This document shows, one piece after another, positions 1 through 5,431 of a DNA stretch of 6,614 nucleotides. This stretch comes from Candidatus Omnitrophota bacterium (GTDB lineage: Bacteria > Omnitrophota > Koll11 > Gygaellales > Profunditerraquicolaceae). The translations under genes were made by a program, and so were the position numbers. The stretch is from contig JAPLLP010000209.1 of NCBI GenBank assembly GCA_026387515.1, positions 1-6,614 on the forward strand, in the 5' to 3' direction. Every line of letters begins with the position of its first letter. Position 1 is the stretch's first letter. The notes beneath the pieces are model-generated. The model worked only from the letters and a program-made list of their open reading frames with translations, was not told the origin of the DNA and ran no database searches.

Positions 1-1400
1 AGCGCTGCCGATATCCGCTTCTGGACCTGACCGGACAGACCAGCCTCATTGAACTTACCTGTTTATTAAAGGAGGCGGATCTTCTGGTTACCAATGACAG
101 CGCGATTTTACACTTGGCAAGTTACCTGGATCGCGCGATCGTGGCGATTTTCGGGCCGACTAACGAATCAAAGTATGGCCCGTGGTCAAGCAAATCAGCC
201 TTCGTAAAAAAGGATATTGCCTGTCGGCCTTGCGAAAACGCGCAGTGCCATTTTAATAGCCTGGAATGCATACAGATGGTGCAGGTGGAGGATGTGCTTA
301 AGCAGGTAAGGAATATTATGCAAGAGGGACTGTCCCCGCAGAGCTATCCCGAAGTGGTCTTGAAGGGGATTGTCCCCAAGCGTATCCTGATCGCCCGCAC
401 CGATAGGATCGGGGATGTGGTTTTGTCCACCCCGGTTATAAAGGCGGTGAGAGAGAAATATCCCAGCGCCTATATCGCCATGATGGTCAGTCCTTATACT
501 AAAGAGATCGTTGAAGGCAACCCTTATTTAGATGAAGTAATTATTTATGATAAAGACACAAAACATAAAAGTTGGCGCAGAACTTTTGAATTTGCCAGGA
601 ACCTTAAGAAAAAGAGGTTTGACCTTGCGCTGATATTGCATCCCACTAATCGCGTGCACCTGGTGGCTTTCTTGGCCGGGATAAAAAGAAGGATCGGCTA
701 TGACCGGAAACTGGCATTTTTACTTACTGACAGGGTCTTTCATACCAAGCAATATGGGCAAAAGCACGAATTAGAATATAATTTAGACCTGCTTAAGATT
801 CTGGACATTGTCTCATCAGACAAAAATATCTTTGTCCCGGTTAAGCCGGAGGCAGTGCAGGCGGTAGGGGAATTATTGAGGCAGGAAGGGGTAAAAGAAA
901 AAGATACGCTCTTGGCGATCAATCCCGGGGCGAGTTGTCCTTCTAAGATATGGAGTGCGCAAAGATTTGCCGAGGTAGCGGATAGATTGGTTCAGGAATA
1001 CGGCTTTAAGGTTCTGGTAATCTCCGGGCCCAAAGACAGGGCCCTGGCGCAGAATCTTGTTACTAACATGAGGGAAAAGGCGATTGACCTGGCAGGCAGG
1101 CTTTCGCTCTCGCAAATAGCGGCTTTATTATCGCGCTGCAGTTTATTCATCTCCAATGATTCCGGGCCGGTGCATATCGGCTCGGCAGTAGGTGTGCCGG
1201 TGATCTCTATATTCGGCAGGGACCAGAAAGGCCTGAGTCCTAAACGCTGGGGTCCGGTAGGCAAGAGGGACCGTTTCTTGCACAAACCGGCCGGTTGCAT
1301 AGAATGCCTGGCGCATAATTGCGTCCAGGAATTCAAATGCCTGCAGTCCATAACCGTTGATGATGTGGTGCAAACCGCTGAAGCTATTCTAAAGAATTAA
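1..1400 (+). CDS. Tandem GT9 glycosyltransferase (heptosyltransferase-like), 5' end cut by the window
   Basis: The frame is open from base 3 to the TAA at 1398-1400, about 465 visible residues, and runs off the left edge. Two GT9 (ADP-heptose:LPS heptosyltransferase) units lie in one frame. Bases 3 to about 320 are the C-terminal end of unit 1, with the donor-site motif [10 protein letters not shown], then FGPT, then a Cys cluster C-x2-C-x4-C-x6-C (codons at 222, 231, 246, 267). From about 378 a whole second unit begins with [18 protein letters not shown], the usual GT9 N-terminus, continues through [14 protein letters not shown] and [15 protein letters not shown], and ends with its own Cys cluster C-x2-C-x4-C-x5-C (1296, 1305, 1320, 1338). 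Such enzymes act at the cytoplasmic face of the inner membrane, adding heptose to the Kdo-lipid A core; the donor here is inferred from the family and from the neighbouring hldA. Unit 2 has FGRD where FGPT is usual. A TTG at 114 is not a credible start because GT9 homology continues upstream of it. Family assignment is firm; exact sugar and acceptor are not. Confidence 0.88.
   Translation, partial: RCRYPLLDLTGQTSLIELTCLLKEADLLVTNDSAILHLASYLDRAIVAIFGPTNESKYGPWSSKSAFVKKDIACRPCENAQCHFNSLECIQMVQVEDVLKQVRNIMQEGLSPQSYPEVVLKGIVPKRILIARTDRIGDVVLSTPVIKAVREKYPSAYIAMMVSPYTKEIVEGNPYLDEVIIYDKDTKHKSWRRTFEFARNLKKKRFDLALILHPTNRVHLVAFLAGIKRRIGYDRKLAFLLTDRVFHTKQYGQKHELEYNLDLLKILDIVSSDKNIFVPVKPEAVQAVGELLRQEGVKEKDTLLAINPGASCPSKIWSAQRFAEVADRLVQEYGFKVLVISGPKDRALAQNLVTNMREKAIDLAGRLSLSQIAALLSRCSLFISNDSGPVHIGSAVGVPVISIFGRDQKGLSPKRWGPVGKRDRFLHKPAGCIECLAHNCVQEFKCLQSITVDDVVQTAEAILKN
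307..320 (+). promoter_or_regulatory. Candidate internal ribosome-binding site and ATG at the GT9-GT9 junction
   Basis: TAAGGA at 307-312 lies 5 bases before an in-frame ATG at 318-320, exactly between the end of the first GT9 unit and the start of the second. Translation from here would give a stand-alone second glycosyltransferase of 360 residues, a normal GT9 length, beginning [12 protein letters not shown]. It may be a relic of two formerly separate genes or a working internal start. Whether it is used cannot be told from sequence. Confidence 0.4.
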
Positions 1401-1419
1401 GATAGCCAGATACGCCTTG

Positions 1420-1836
1420 ATGAAATCCCATACCCAATATTTATGGTTTAATACCAAAAACAGGCAGGAGTTTATTAATATAACCCCGCAGGTGGAAGAA
1501 GAACTCAAGAAAAGCGGAATCAAGGAAGGCCTGTGTCTGGTGAACGCCATGCACATCACAGCTTCAGTTTTTATCAATGATGATGAATTAGGGCTGCATA
1601 GCGATTTCAGCGCCTGGCTGGAAAAATTAGCGCCATACGCAAAAGATAAGTATAAGCATAACCTTAGTGGCGAAGACAATGGAGATGCCCATCTAAAAAG
1701 GACGATCATGGGCAGGGAAGTAGTAGTCGCGGTTACTAACGGTGAACTTGATTTTGGTCCGTGGGAACAGGTATTCTACGCAGAGTTTGACGGTCAGCGT
1801 AAAAAGCGGGTTTTAATAAAAATAATAGGCGATTAG
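1420..1836 (+). CDS. yjbQ: YjbQ/UPF0047 family protein
   Basis: A 138-residue protein of the UPF0047 (YjbQ) family, the same length as E. coli YjbQ. Family landmarks run in order: [12 protein letters not shown] near the N-terminus, [10 protein letters not shown], the His motif [13 protein letters not shown] (His45; the family usually has HTTA), Y-K-H-N (His80), DNGDAHLK (His91), [13 protein letters not shown] and [17 protein letters not shown] at the end. Members have been linked to thiamine-phosphate synthase activity in complementation tests, but the true cellular role is unsettled; the three His suggest a metal or active site. ATG 1420 is preferred over the TTG directly before it at 1417. 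No strong Shine-Dalgarno is visible, and the gene follows the GT9 stop by 19 bases, so it probably depends on upstream translation. A role in LPS synthesis is not evident. Family call is firm, function open. Confidence 0.9.
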   Translation: MKSHTQYLWFNTKNRQEFINITPQVEEELKKSGIKEGLCLVNAMHITASVFINDDELGLHSDFSAWLEKLAPYAKDKYKHNLSGEDNGDAHLKRTIMGREVVVAVTNGELDFGPWEQVFYAEFDGQRKKRVLIKIIGD

Positions 1837-1845
1837 GAAAAATAG

Positions 1846-1871
1846 AAAAATAGGGACCGTTTCTGTTTTTT
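1846..1871 (+). terminator. A-tract/hairpin/T-tract element after yjbQ (weak terminator or REP-like relic)
   Basis: Ten bases after the yjbQ stop, an 11-base arm (1846-1856) can pair as RNA with 1860-1870 around a CCG loop, using three G-U wobbles, and ends in six T (1866-1871). The stem is A/U-rich with only one G-C pair, so it would be a weak intrinsic terminator. The run AAAAATAGGGACCG and its imperfect mirror look like dispersed palindromes seen in other bacterial genomes, which is an alternative reading from memory. It separates the GT9-yjbQ pair from the next gene. Confidence 0.35.
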
Positions 1872-1925
1872 GTTTCATGTGCTGCGGTTTAGCGGGTGGC
1901 GAGGCATGTTTCTAGCCAAAAATAG

Positions 1926-1953
1926 TTGCTTAAAATGGAAATTGTGCTAAAAT
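1926..1953 (+). promoter_or_regulatory. Candidate sigma70-type promoter for the DHS-like gene
   Basis: TTGCTT (1926-1931) and TAAAAT (1948-1953) match -35 and -10 boxes with a 16-base spacer. The expected transcription start, about 7 bases on, is at 1959-1961, only 3-5 bases before the ATG at 1964. There is no Shine-Dalgarno before that ATG, so the transcript could be leaderless. The region is A/T-rich, so chance matches are easy. Confidence 0.35.
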
Positions 1954-1963
1954 TATATGTTCT

Positions 1964-2773
1964 ATGATCAATTTTAATAAGGTAAAGACATATTCGGTGA
2001 AAAAGCGCTTCAGCAAGGTGCGCAGCCAGGACTTTGCCCAGCCGCCTGCCAAGGGCAGAAGCTTTGCTGCTTTCTACAATTCCCTACCGCATATATTAAA
2101 GGCAAGCGATTTAAAGGCTGTGGCTGAGGCGGTGGTTAAGGCGCGCAAGGCTAAAAAAGGCGTGATCTTCATGGCCGGGGCGCACGTGATTAAGTGTGGC
2201 CTTAATCCCATAGTTATAGAGCTGATCAAGAAGAAGATCATTACCTGTATATGCTTGAATGAAGCGGTCAGGCAAGGCGTGCGCCAGGGATTTGGTTTAG
2301 GCTATGCCGTTGCCAGCAAAATATACGCCTCAAAGCTCGCGCATAAGAATCTTAGCCTGCTCTATAATGCATACAAGAATAATATTCCGGTTTGCGTATT
2401 TGTGGCAGTAGGCACGGATATTATTCATCAGCATCCAAGTTTTAATGCCGCGCTCACTGCCGAAGGTTCATTAAGGGATTTTCATAGCCTGGTGGAAAAT
2501 ATTGCCGGCTTAAATCGCGGCGGCGTGGTGCTTAATTTCGGCTCGGCAGTGGTATTGCCTGAGGTATTTTTAAAGGCGCTGAATCTGTCCCGTAACCTCG
2601 GCAACAAGGTCAAGGATTTCGTCACGGCTAACTTTGATATGATCTTTCATTACCGCCCCCAGCAGAACGTGGTATCGCGTCCGGTTTCCTCCGGCGGTAA
2701 AGGTTATTATATTATCGGGCATCATGAGATCATGCTGCCGCTTTTAGCCCAGGCAGTTATTGAGAAGGCCTAA
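1964..2773 (+). CDS. Conserved protein of unknown function, deoxyhypusine-synthase-like fold
   Basis: A 269-residue soluble protein with no signal peptide or membrane segment. I recognise it from memory as a conserved bacterial family, usually annotated hypothetical, whose GAHVIKCGLNPIVIELI stretch (about residues 71-87) resembles the nucleotide-binding GGG-x2-K-H-H segment of deoxyhypusine synthase. Other landmarks are VGTDIIHQHPSF, GGVVLNFGSAVVLPEVFLKA, TANFDMIFHYRP, NVVSRP and a C-terminal GHHEIMLPLLAQAVIE. The start at ATG 1964 fits the family N-terminus (KTYSVKKRFSKV) although no Shine-Dalgarno precedes it. Relatives, as I recall them, carry about 40 more residues after the LN at positions 98-99, including a conserved GAG-x2-HD and TSEDV; here the chain runs straight from LN to EAVRQG. 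It ends 6 bases before hldA, so co-expression with heptose activation is likely. Substrate and reaction are unknown; real hypusine synthesis is not implied. Confidence 0.75.
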   Translation: MINFNKVKTYSVKKRFSKVRSQDFAQPPAKGRSFAAFYNSLPHILKASDLKAVAEAVVKARKAKKGVIFMAGAHVIKCGLNPIVIELIKKKIITCICLNEAVRQGVRQGFGLGYAVASKIYASKLAHKNLSLLYNAYKNNIPVCVFVAVGTDIIHQHPSFNAALTAEGSLRDFHSLVENIAGLNRGGVVLNFGSAVVLPEVFLKALNLSRNLGNKVKDFVTANFDMIFHYRPQQNVVSRPVSSGGKGYYIIGHHEIMLPLLAQAVIEKA

Positions 2774-2779
2774 CTTAAT

Positions 2780-3808
2780 ATGCAAATCGCTAATTTAAAG
2801 AAAATAATTTCCAGATTCCCCAAGACAAAAGTTTTGGTTATTGGTGACCTGATCCTTGATGAATACCTCTGGGGTAATGTGGAGAGGATCTCTCCGGAAG
2901 CGCCGGTGCCGGTGGTCTGGGCAAACAAAAAGACCTATGTGCCGGGCGGAGCCGCCAATGTAGCGAATAATATCCGTTCCCTGGACGCAGAAGTGCTTCT
3001 GGTAGGGGTTATCGGGCGCGACCATAATCAGGAGATCTTACTACGCGAGCTAAAAGAGAGAGGCATCTCAACCGGCGGTTTGTTTGTATCTGACCAGCGC
3101 CACACCACGGTTAAAACCAGGATTATTGCCGGCCACCAGCAGGTGGTGAGGGTAGATTGGGAGCACACCGAGCCATTAGACCGGAAACTAAACCAGAAGA
3201 TCTATAATTTTGTGAGTAATAAAATAAAGGATTTCGATGCCATCATTATTGAGGATTACGGCAAGGGCGTGATCAATAAGCAGATGCTTGAAGGGTTGAT
3301 ATTTCTGGCCCAGTCGCACAAAAAGGTAGTTACGGTTGACCCCAAGGAAGAGAATTTTCAGTATTACCGCGGTATTACCTCAATGACCCCTAACCGCAAA
3401 GAATTAGAGAACGCGGTGCGCAATTTAAAAATAAGCGATACTACCCACAAGCTTAATTTAAATAAGGATCGCCTTTTCACTGACAAAGATATTGATACCA
3501 CGGCCAAAGAGATCATGGATTATCTGGGTATGGAGTCGTTACTGGTGACTTTGGGTGAGAATGGCATGAAATTATTAGAGCATGGCGGGCTTATCACGCA
3601 TATTCCTACGGTGGCGCAAGCGGTATTTGATGTCTCTGGAGCCGGAGATACGGTTATTTCGGTATTTACCTTAGGATTGGCCAGCGGTGCATCCAAGAAA
3701 GAGGCCGCCCATATTGCTAATTTTGCTGCAGGCATTGTGGTGGGCAAGGTTGGGACCGCGGTAACCACAAGAAAAGAATTGTTAGATAAAATAGGCACCC
3801 GGCGCTAA
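2780..3808 (+). CDS. hldA: D-glycero-beta-D-manno-heptose-7-phosphate kinase (HldA / RfaE domain I)
   Basis: A 342-residue PfkB/ribokinase-family sugar kinase. It phosphorylates heptose-7-phosphate at C1 to the 1,7-bisphosphate, a cytoplasmic step toward ADP-heptose. Seen in order: VLVIGDLILDEYLWG and RISPEAPVPV at the N-terminus, both typical of RfaE kinases; PGGAANVANNI (residues 55-65) for sugar binding; IIEDYGKGV; VDPKEENFQYYRG; MTPNRKELENA; and the ATP-site signature DVSGAGDT with the catalytic Asp at 290. The chain ends after the kinase domain, so the cytidylyltransferase-like half found in E. coli HldE (about 477 residues) is absent and must be encoded elsewhere as HldC. Residues about 210-233 hold a polar insertion of roughly 16 residues compared with E. 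coli HldE. The start follows the previous stop by 6 bases with only a weak distant AAGG. The stop codon lies inside the first copy of a 40-bp repeat. A generic PfkB kinase is the alternative, less likely given the motifs and neighbours. Confidence 0.92.
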   Translation: MQIANLKKIISRFPKTKVLVIGDLILDEYLWGNVERISPEAPVPVVWANKKTYVPGGAANVANNIRSLDAEVLLVGVIGRDHNQEILLRELKERGISTGGLFVSDQRHTTVKTRIIAGHQQVVRVDWEHTEPLDRKLNQKIYNFVSNKIKDFDAIIIEDYGKGVINKQMLEGLIFLAQSHKKVVTVDPKEENFQYYRGITSMTPNRKELENAVRNLKISDTTHKLNLNKDRLFTDKDIDTTAKEIMDYLGMESLLVTLGENGMKLLEHGGLITHIPTVAQAVFDVSGAGDTVISVFTLGLASGASKKEAAHIANFAAGIVVGKVGTAVTTRKELLDKIGTRR

Positions 3809-3878
3809 TAGGTATTGCGCCGGTGTTCGCTACTGTTACACCCGGCGCTAATAGGTATTGCGCCGGTGTTCGCTACTG
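3796..3878 (+). repeat. Two perfect 40-bp direct repeats, each a GC-rich hairpin
   Basis: Copy 1 (3796-3835) and copy 2 (3839-3878) are identical over 40 bases and separated by TTA, a 43-base period. Each contains CCGGCGC and GCGCCGG (3799-3805 with 3817-3823; 3842-3848 with 3860-3866), extended by CA/TG past one bulged C, around an 11-base loop whose AAT and ATT can also pair. Copy 1 covers the last codons and TAA of hldA. No T-run follows either hairpin, so they do not look like standard terminators; mRNA stability or translation control between hldA and kdsB is possible. A tandem duplication or an assembly error could have made the second copy. Confidence 0.9.
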
Positions 3879-3880
3879 CG

Positions 3881-3886
3881 AAGGAG
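3881..3886 (+). promoter_or_regulatory. Strong ribosome-binding site of kdsB
   Basis: AAGGAG lies 4 bases before ATG 3891 and fixes the kdsB start. An upstream in-frame TTG at 3858 falls in the repeat and would add residues foreign to KdsB. The first two bases can be held in a small stem: TTCGC (3869-3873) pairs with GCGAA (3878-3882) around TACT, which only copy 2 of the repeat can form. Confidence 0.85.
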
Positions 3887-3890
3887 AAAA

Positions 3891-4628
3891 ATGGATGTAA
3901 TCGGCGTAATACCCGCGCGATATTCCTCCACCAGATTTGAAGGTAAGGTTATCGCGGATATACTCGGTAAACCCATGATCCAGCATGTTTGGGAACACGC
4001 CAAGCAGGCCATGGTGTTGGACGACCTGATCATTGCTTGCGATGACGAGAGGGTGGCAACGGTCGCCAGGGGTTTCGGGGCCAAGGTGGTGATGACTGCC
4101 AAGGGGCATGCCTGCGGAACAGACAGGCTGGTTGAGGTAATCAATCCCCTTGACGTAAAAGTGGTGATCAATATCCAGGGCGATGAGCCGCTTATCAGTC
4201 CCAGGGTGATCGATGCCGTCGGGCAGGAACTTATAAGCAATCCCAAGATTTCCGTGGCTACGGTGATGAAAAAAATAGAAAATGTCGAAGAACTTACTGA
4301 TCCTCACGTGGTCAAGGTAGTAGTGGATAAAAATAATTTCGCCCTCTATTTCTCGCGTTCACCCATACCTTTCCTGGCGCGTAATTCCGATGTAAAGCAT
4401 CCTGTGTATTATAAACACATCGGTCTTTACGGCTATACCAAAGATTTTTTATTTACCTTTAAGAATCTCCAGCCTTCGGCCCTGGAAAAGACCGAGAAGT
4501 TAGAGCAGCTGCGTATTTTGGAAGAGGGCTACCGTATTAAGATGCTTGAAACAAAATTCGACACCATTGGCGTGGATGTGCCGGAAGATCTGGAGAAGGT
4601 CAAGATATGGTTAGAGAGATTAAAATAG
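3891..4628 (+). CDS. kdsB: 3-deoxy-manno-octulosonate cytidylyltransferase (CMP-Kdo synthetase)
   Basis: A 245-residue cytoplasmic nucleotidyltransferase, close to the 248 of E. coli KdsB. It joins CTP and Kdo to give CMP-Kdo and pyrophosphate, the donor used by the Kdo transferase on lipid A. Visible motifs are the N-terminal CTP site IGVIPARYSSTRFEGK (residues 4-19), the metal-binding NIQGDEPLI with Asp98, FSRSPIPF, KHIGLYGYTKDFL, LEQLRILEEGYRIKM and the terminal GVDVPEDLEKV, all as in KdsB. FEGK replaces the common LPGK in the first motif. The start is set by the strong AAGGAG at 3881. The last 22 bases overlap the start of kdsA, which suggests coupled translation. Confidence 0.96.
   Translation: MDVIGVIPARYSSTRFEGKVIADILGKPMIQHVWEHAKQAMVLDDLIIACDDERVATVARGFGAKVVMTAKGHACGTDRLVEVINPLDVKVVINIQGDEPLISPRVIDAVGQELISNPKISVATVMKKIENVEELTDPHVVKVVVDKNNFALYFSRSPIPFLARNSDVKHPVYYKHIGLYGYTKDFLFTFKNLQPSALEKTEKLEQLRILEEGYRIKMLETKFDTIGVDVPEDLEKVKIWLERLK
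4592..4599 (+). promoter_or_regulatory. Ribosome-binding site of kdsA inside the end of kdsB
   Basis: GGAGAAGG ends 7 bases before ATG 4607 while still coding for kdsB. It supports the overlapping start and implies that ribosomes finishing kdsB help to start kdsA. Confidence 0.7.
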
Positions 4629-5431
4629 GTAACATAAAGATAGGAAATGGCTCACCCCTGGTTCTGATCGCCGGTCCGTGTGTTATAGAATCCGAGAAAT
4701 CTTGTTTGGAGATGGCCAAAAGGCTTAAGGACTTGACCGGCAGCCTTAATATCCCTTTTATCTTTAAATCCAGTTTTGATAAGGCCAACCGCATGTCCCT
4801 GGATTCCTTTCGCGGGCCAGGCATAGAAAAGGGCCTGGAGATTCTGCAGAAAATAAAAGATAGGCTGCATCTACCGATCTTAAGCGACGTGCATTGTAAA
4901 AAAGACATTGATTATGCCAGTTATGTCCTGGATGTCATTCAGATACCCGCGCTTTTGTGCCGTCAGACTGATATTGTGCTGGCGGCGGCTAAAAGCGGCA
5001 AGGTTATAAACATTAAGAAAGGGCAGTTTCTCGCCCCTTGGGACATGCTACCTATAATTAAGAAGGTAGAATCAACCGGGAACAAAAATATACTTTTAAC
5101 CGAGCGAGGCGTTTCCTTCGGTTATAATAATCTGGTTTCGGATCTCCGGGCTTTGGCGATTATGCGTGATTTTGGCTATCCGGTAATTTATGACGCTACC
5201 CACAGCATCCAGCTTCCCGGAGGAAGGGGGAGTTGTTCCGGCGGTCAGAGGCAGTTTGTCGAAGGGCTCTCCCGAGCGGCAGTAGCTTTTGGCTGCGACG
5301 GCCTGTTCTTAGAAGTACACGTTAATCCTGACAAGGCACTTTGCGACGGCCCGAATATGATCGACCTGAAACAATTAAAGAGTTTGCTCATCCAGGCCAA
5401 GAATATCCGCCAGGCCTTAAAAAATAGGTAA
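4607..5431 (+). CDS. kdsA: 3-deoxy-8-phosphooctulonate synthase (Kdo-8-P synthase), metal-dependent type
   Basis: A 274-residue TIM-barrel aldolase that condenses arabinose-5-phosphate with phosphoenolpyruvate to Kdo-8-phosphate in the cytoplasm. Motifs include LIAGPCVIES (residues 20-29), FKSSFDKANR, RGPGIEKGLEIL, DVIQIPALLCRQTD, NIKKGQFLAPWDM, LTERGVSFGYNNLV, DATHSIQLPGG, LEVHVNPDKALCDGPNM. KANR is diagnostic for Kdo-8-P synthase as opposed to the related DAHP synthases. Cys25, His199, Glu236 and Asp247 have the same spacing as the metal ligands Cys11, His185, Glu222 and Asp233 recalled for the Aquifex aeolicus enzyme (a constant offset of 14), so this is the metal-dependent class, unlike E. 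coli KdsA, which has Asn in place of the Cys. The gene overlaps kdsB by 22 bases and its TAA shares one base with the ATG of kdsD. Confidence 0.96.
   Translation: MVREIKIGNIKIGNGSPLVLIAGPCVIESEKSCLEMAKRLKDLTGSLNIPFIFKSSFDKANRMSLDSFRGPGIEKGLEILQKIKDRLHLPILSDVHCKKDIDYASYVLDVIQIPALLCRQTDIVLAAAKSGKVINIKKGQFLAPWDMLPIIKKVESTGNKNILLTERGVSFGYNNLVSDLRALAIMRDFGYPVIYDATHSIQLPGGRGSCSGGQRQFVEGLSRAAVAFGCDGLFLEVHVNPDKALCDGPNMIDLKQLKSLLIQAKNIRQALKNR

Noticed and set aside
114..116. TTG at 114 as start of the GT9 gene
   Set aside because: GT9 sequence ([14 protein letters not shown]) continues upstream in the same frame to the left edge, so this is an internal Leu codon.
1389..1709. Minus-strand gene opposite yjbQ
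   Set aside because: The + strand carries a full-length, clearly conserved YjbQ; the reverse frame has no recognisable family.
1964..2773. True deoxyhypusine synthase
   Set aside because: Only the fold-like nucleotide-binding segment is shared; the catalytic Lys region of real DHS is not seen and the host is bacterial with LPS genes around it.
3796..3868. Rho-independent terminators after hldA
   Set aside because: The hairpins are strong but no T-run follows either, and a good RBS with kdsB follows at once.
3796..3878. CRISPR array or integron attC site
   Set aside because: Only two units with a 3-base separator, no spacers, and no attC core sequences that I can see.
3858..3890. N-terminal extension of kdsB from TTG 3858
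   Set aside because: It lies in the repeat, adds an Arg-rich stretch not found in KdsB, and bypasses the strong AAGGAG-ATG at 3881-3893.
3873..4307. Long minus-strand open frames opposite kdsB, kdsA, kdsD and GT9
   Set aside because: They lie antisense to well-recognised genes, show no family motifs and have no ribosome-binding sites; they are by-products of codon bias.
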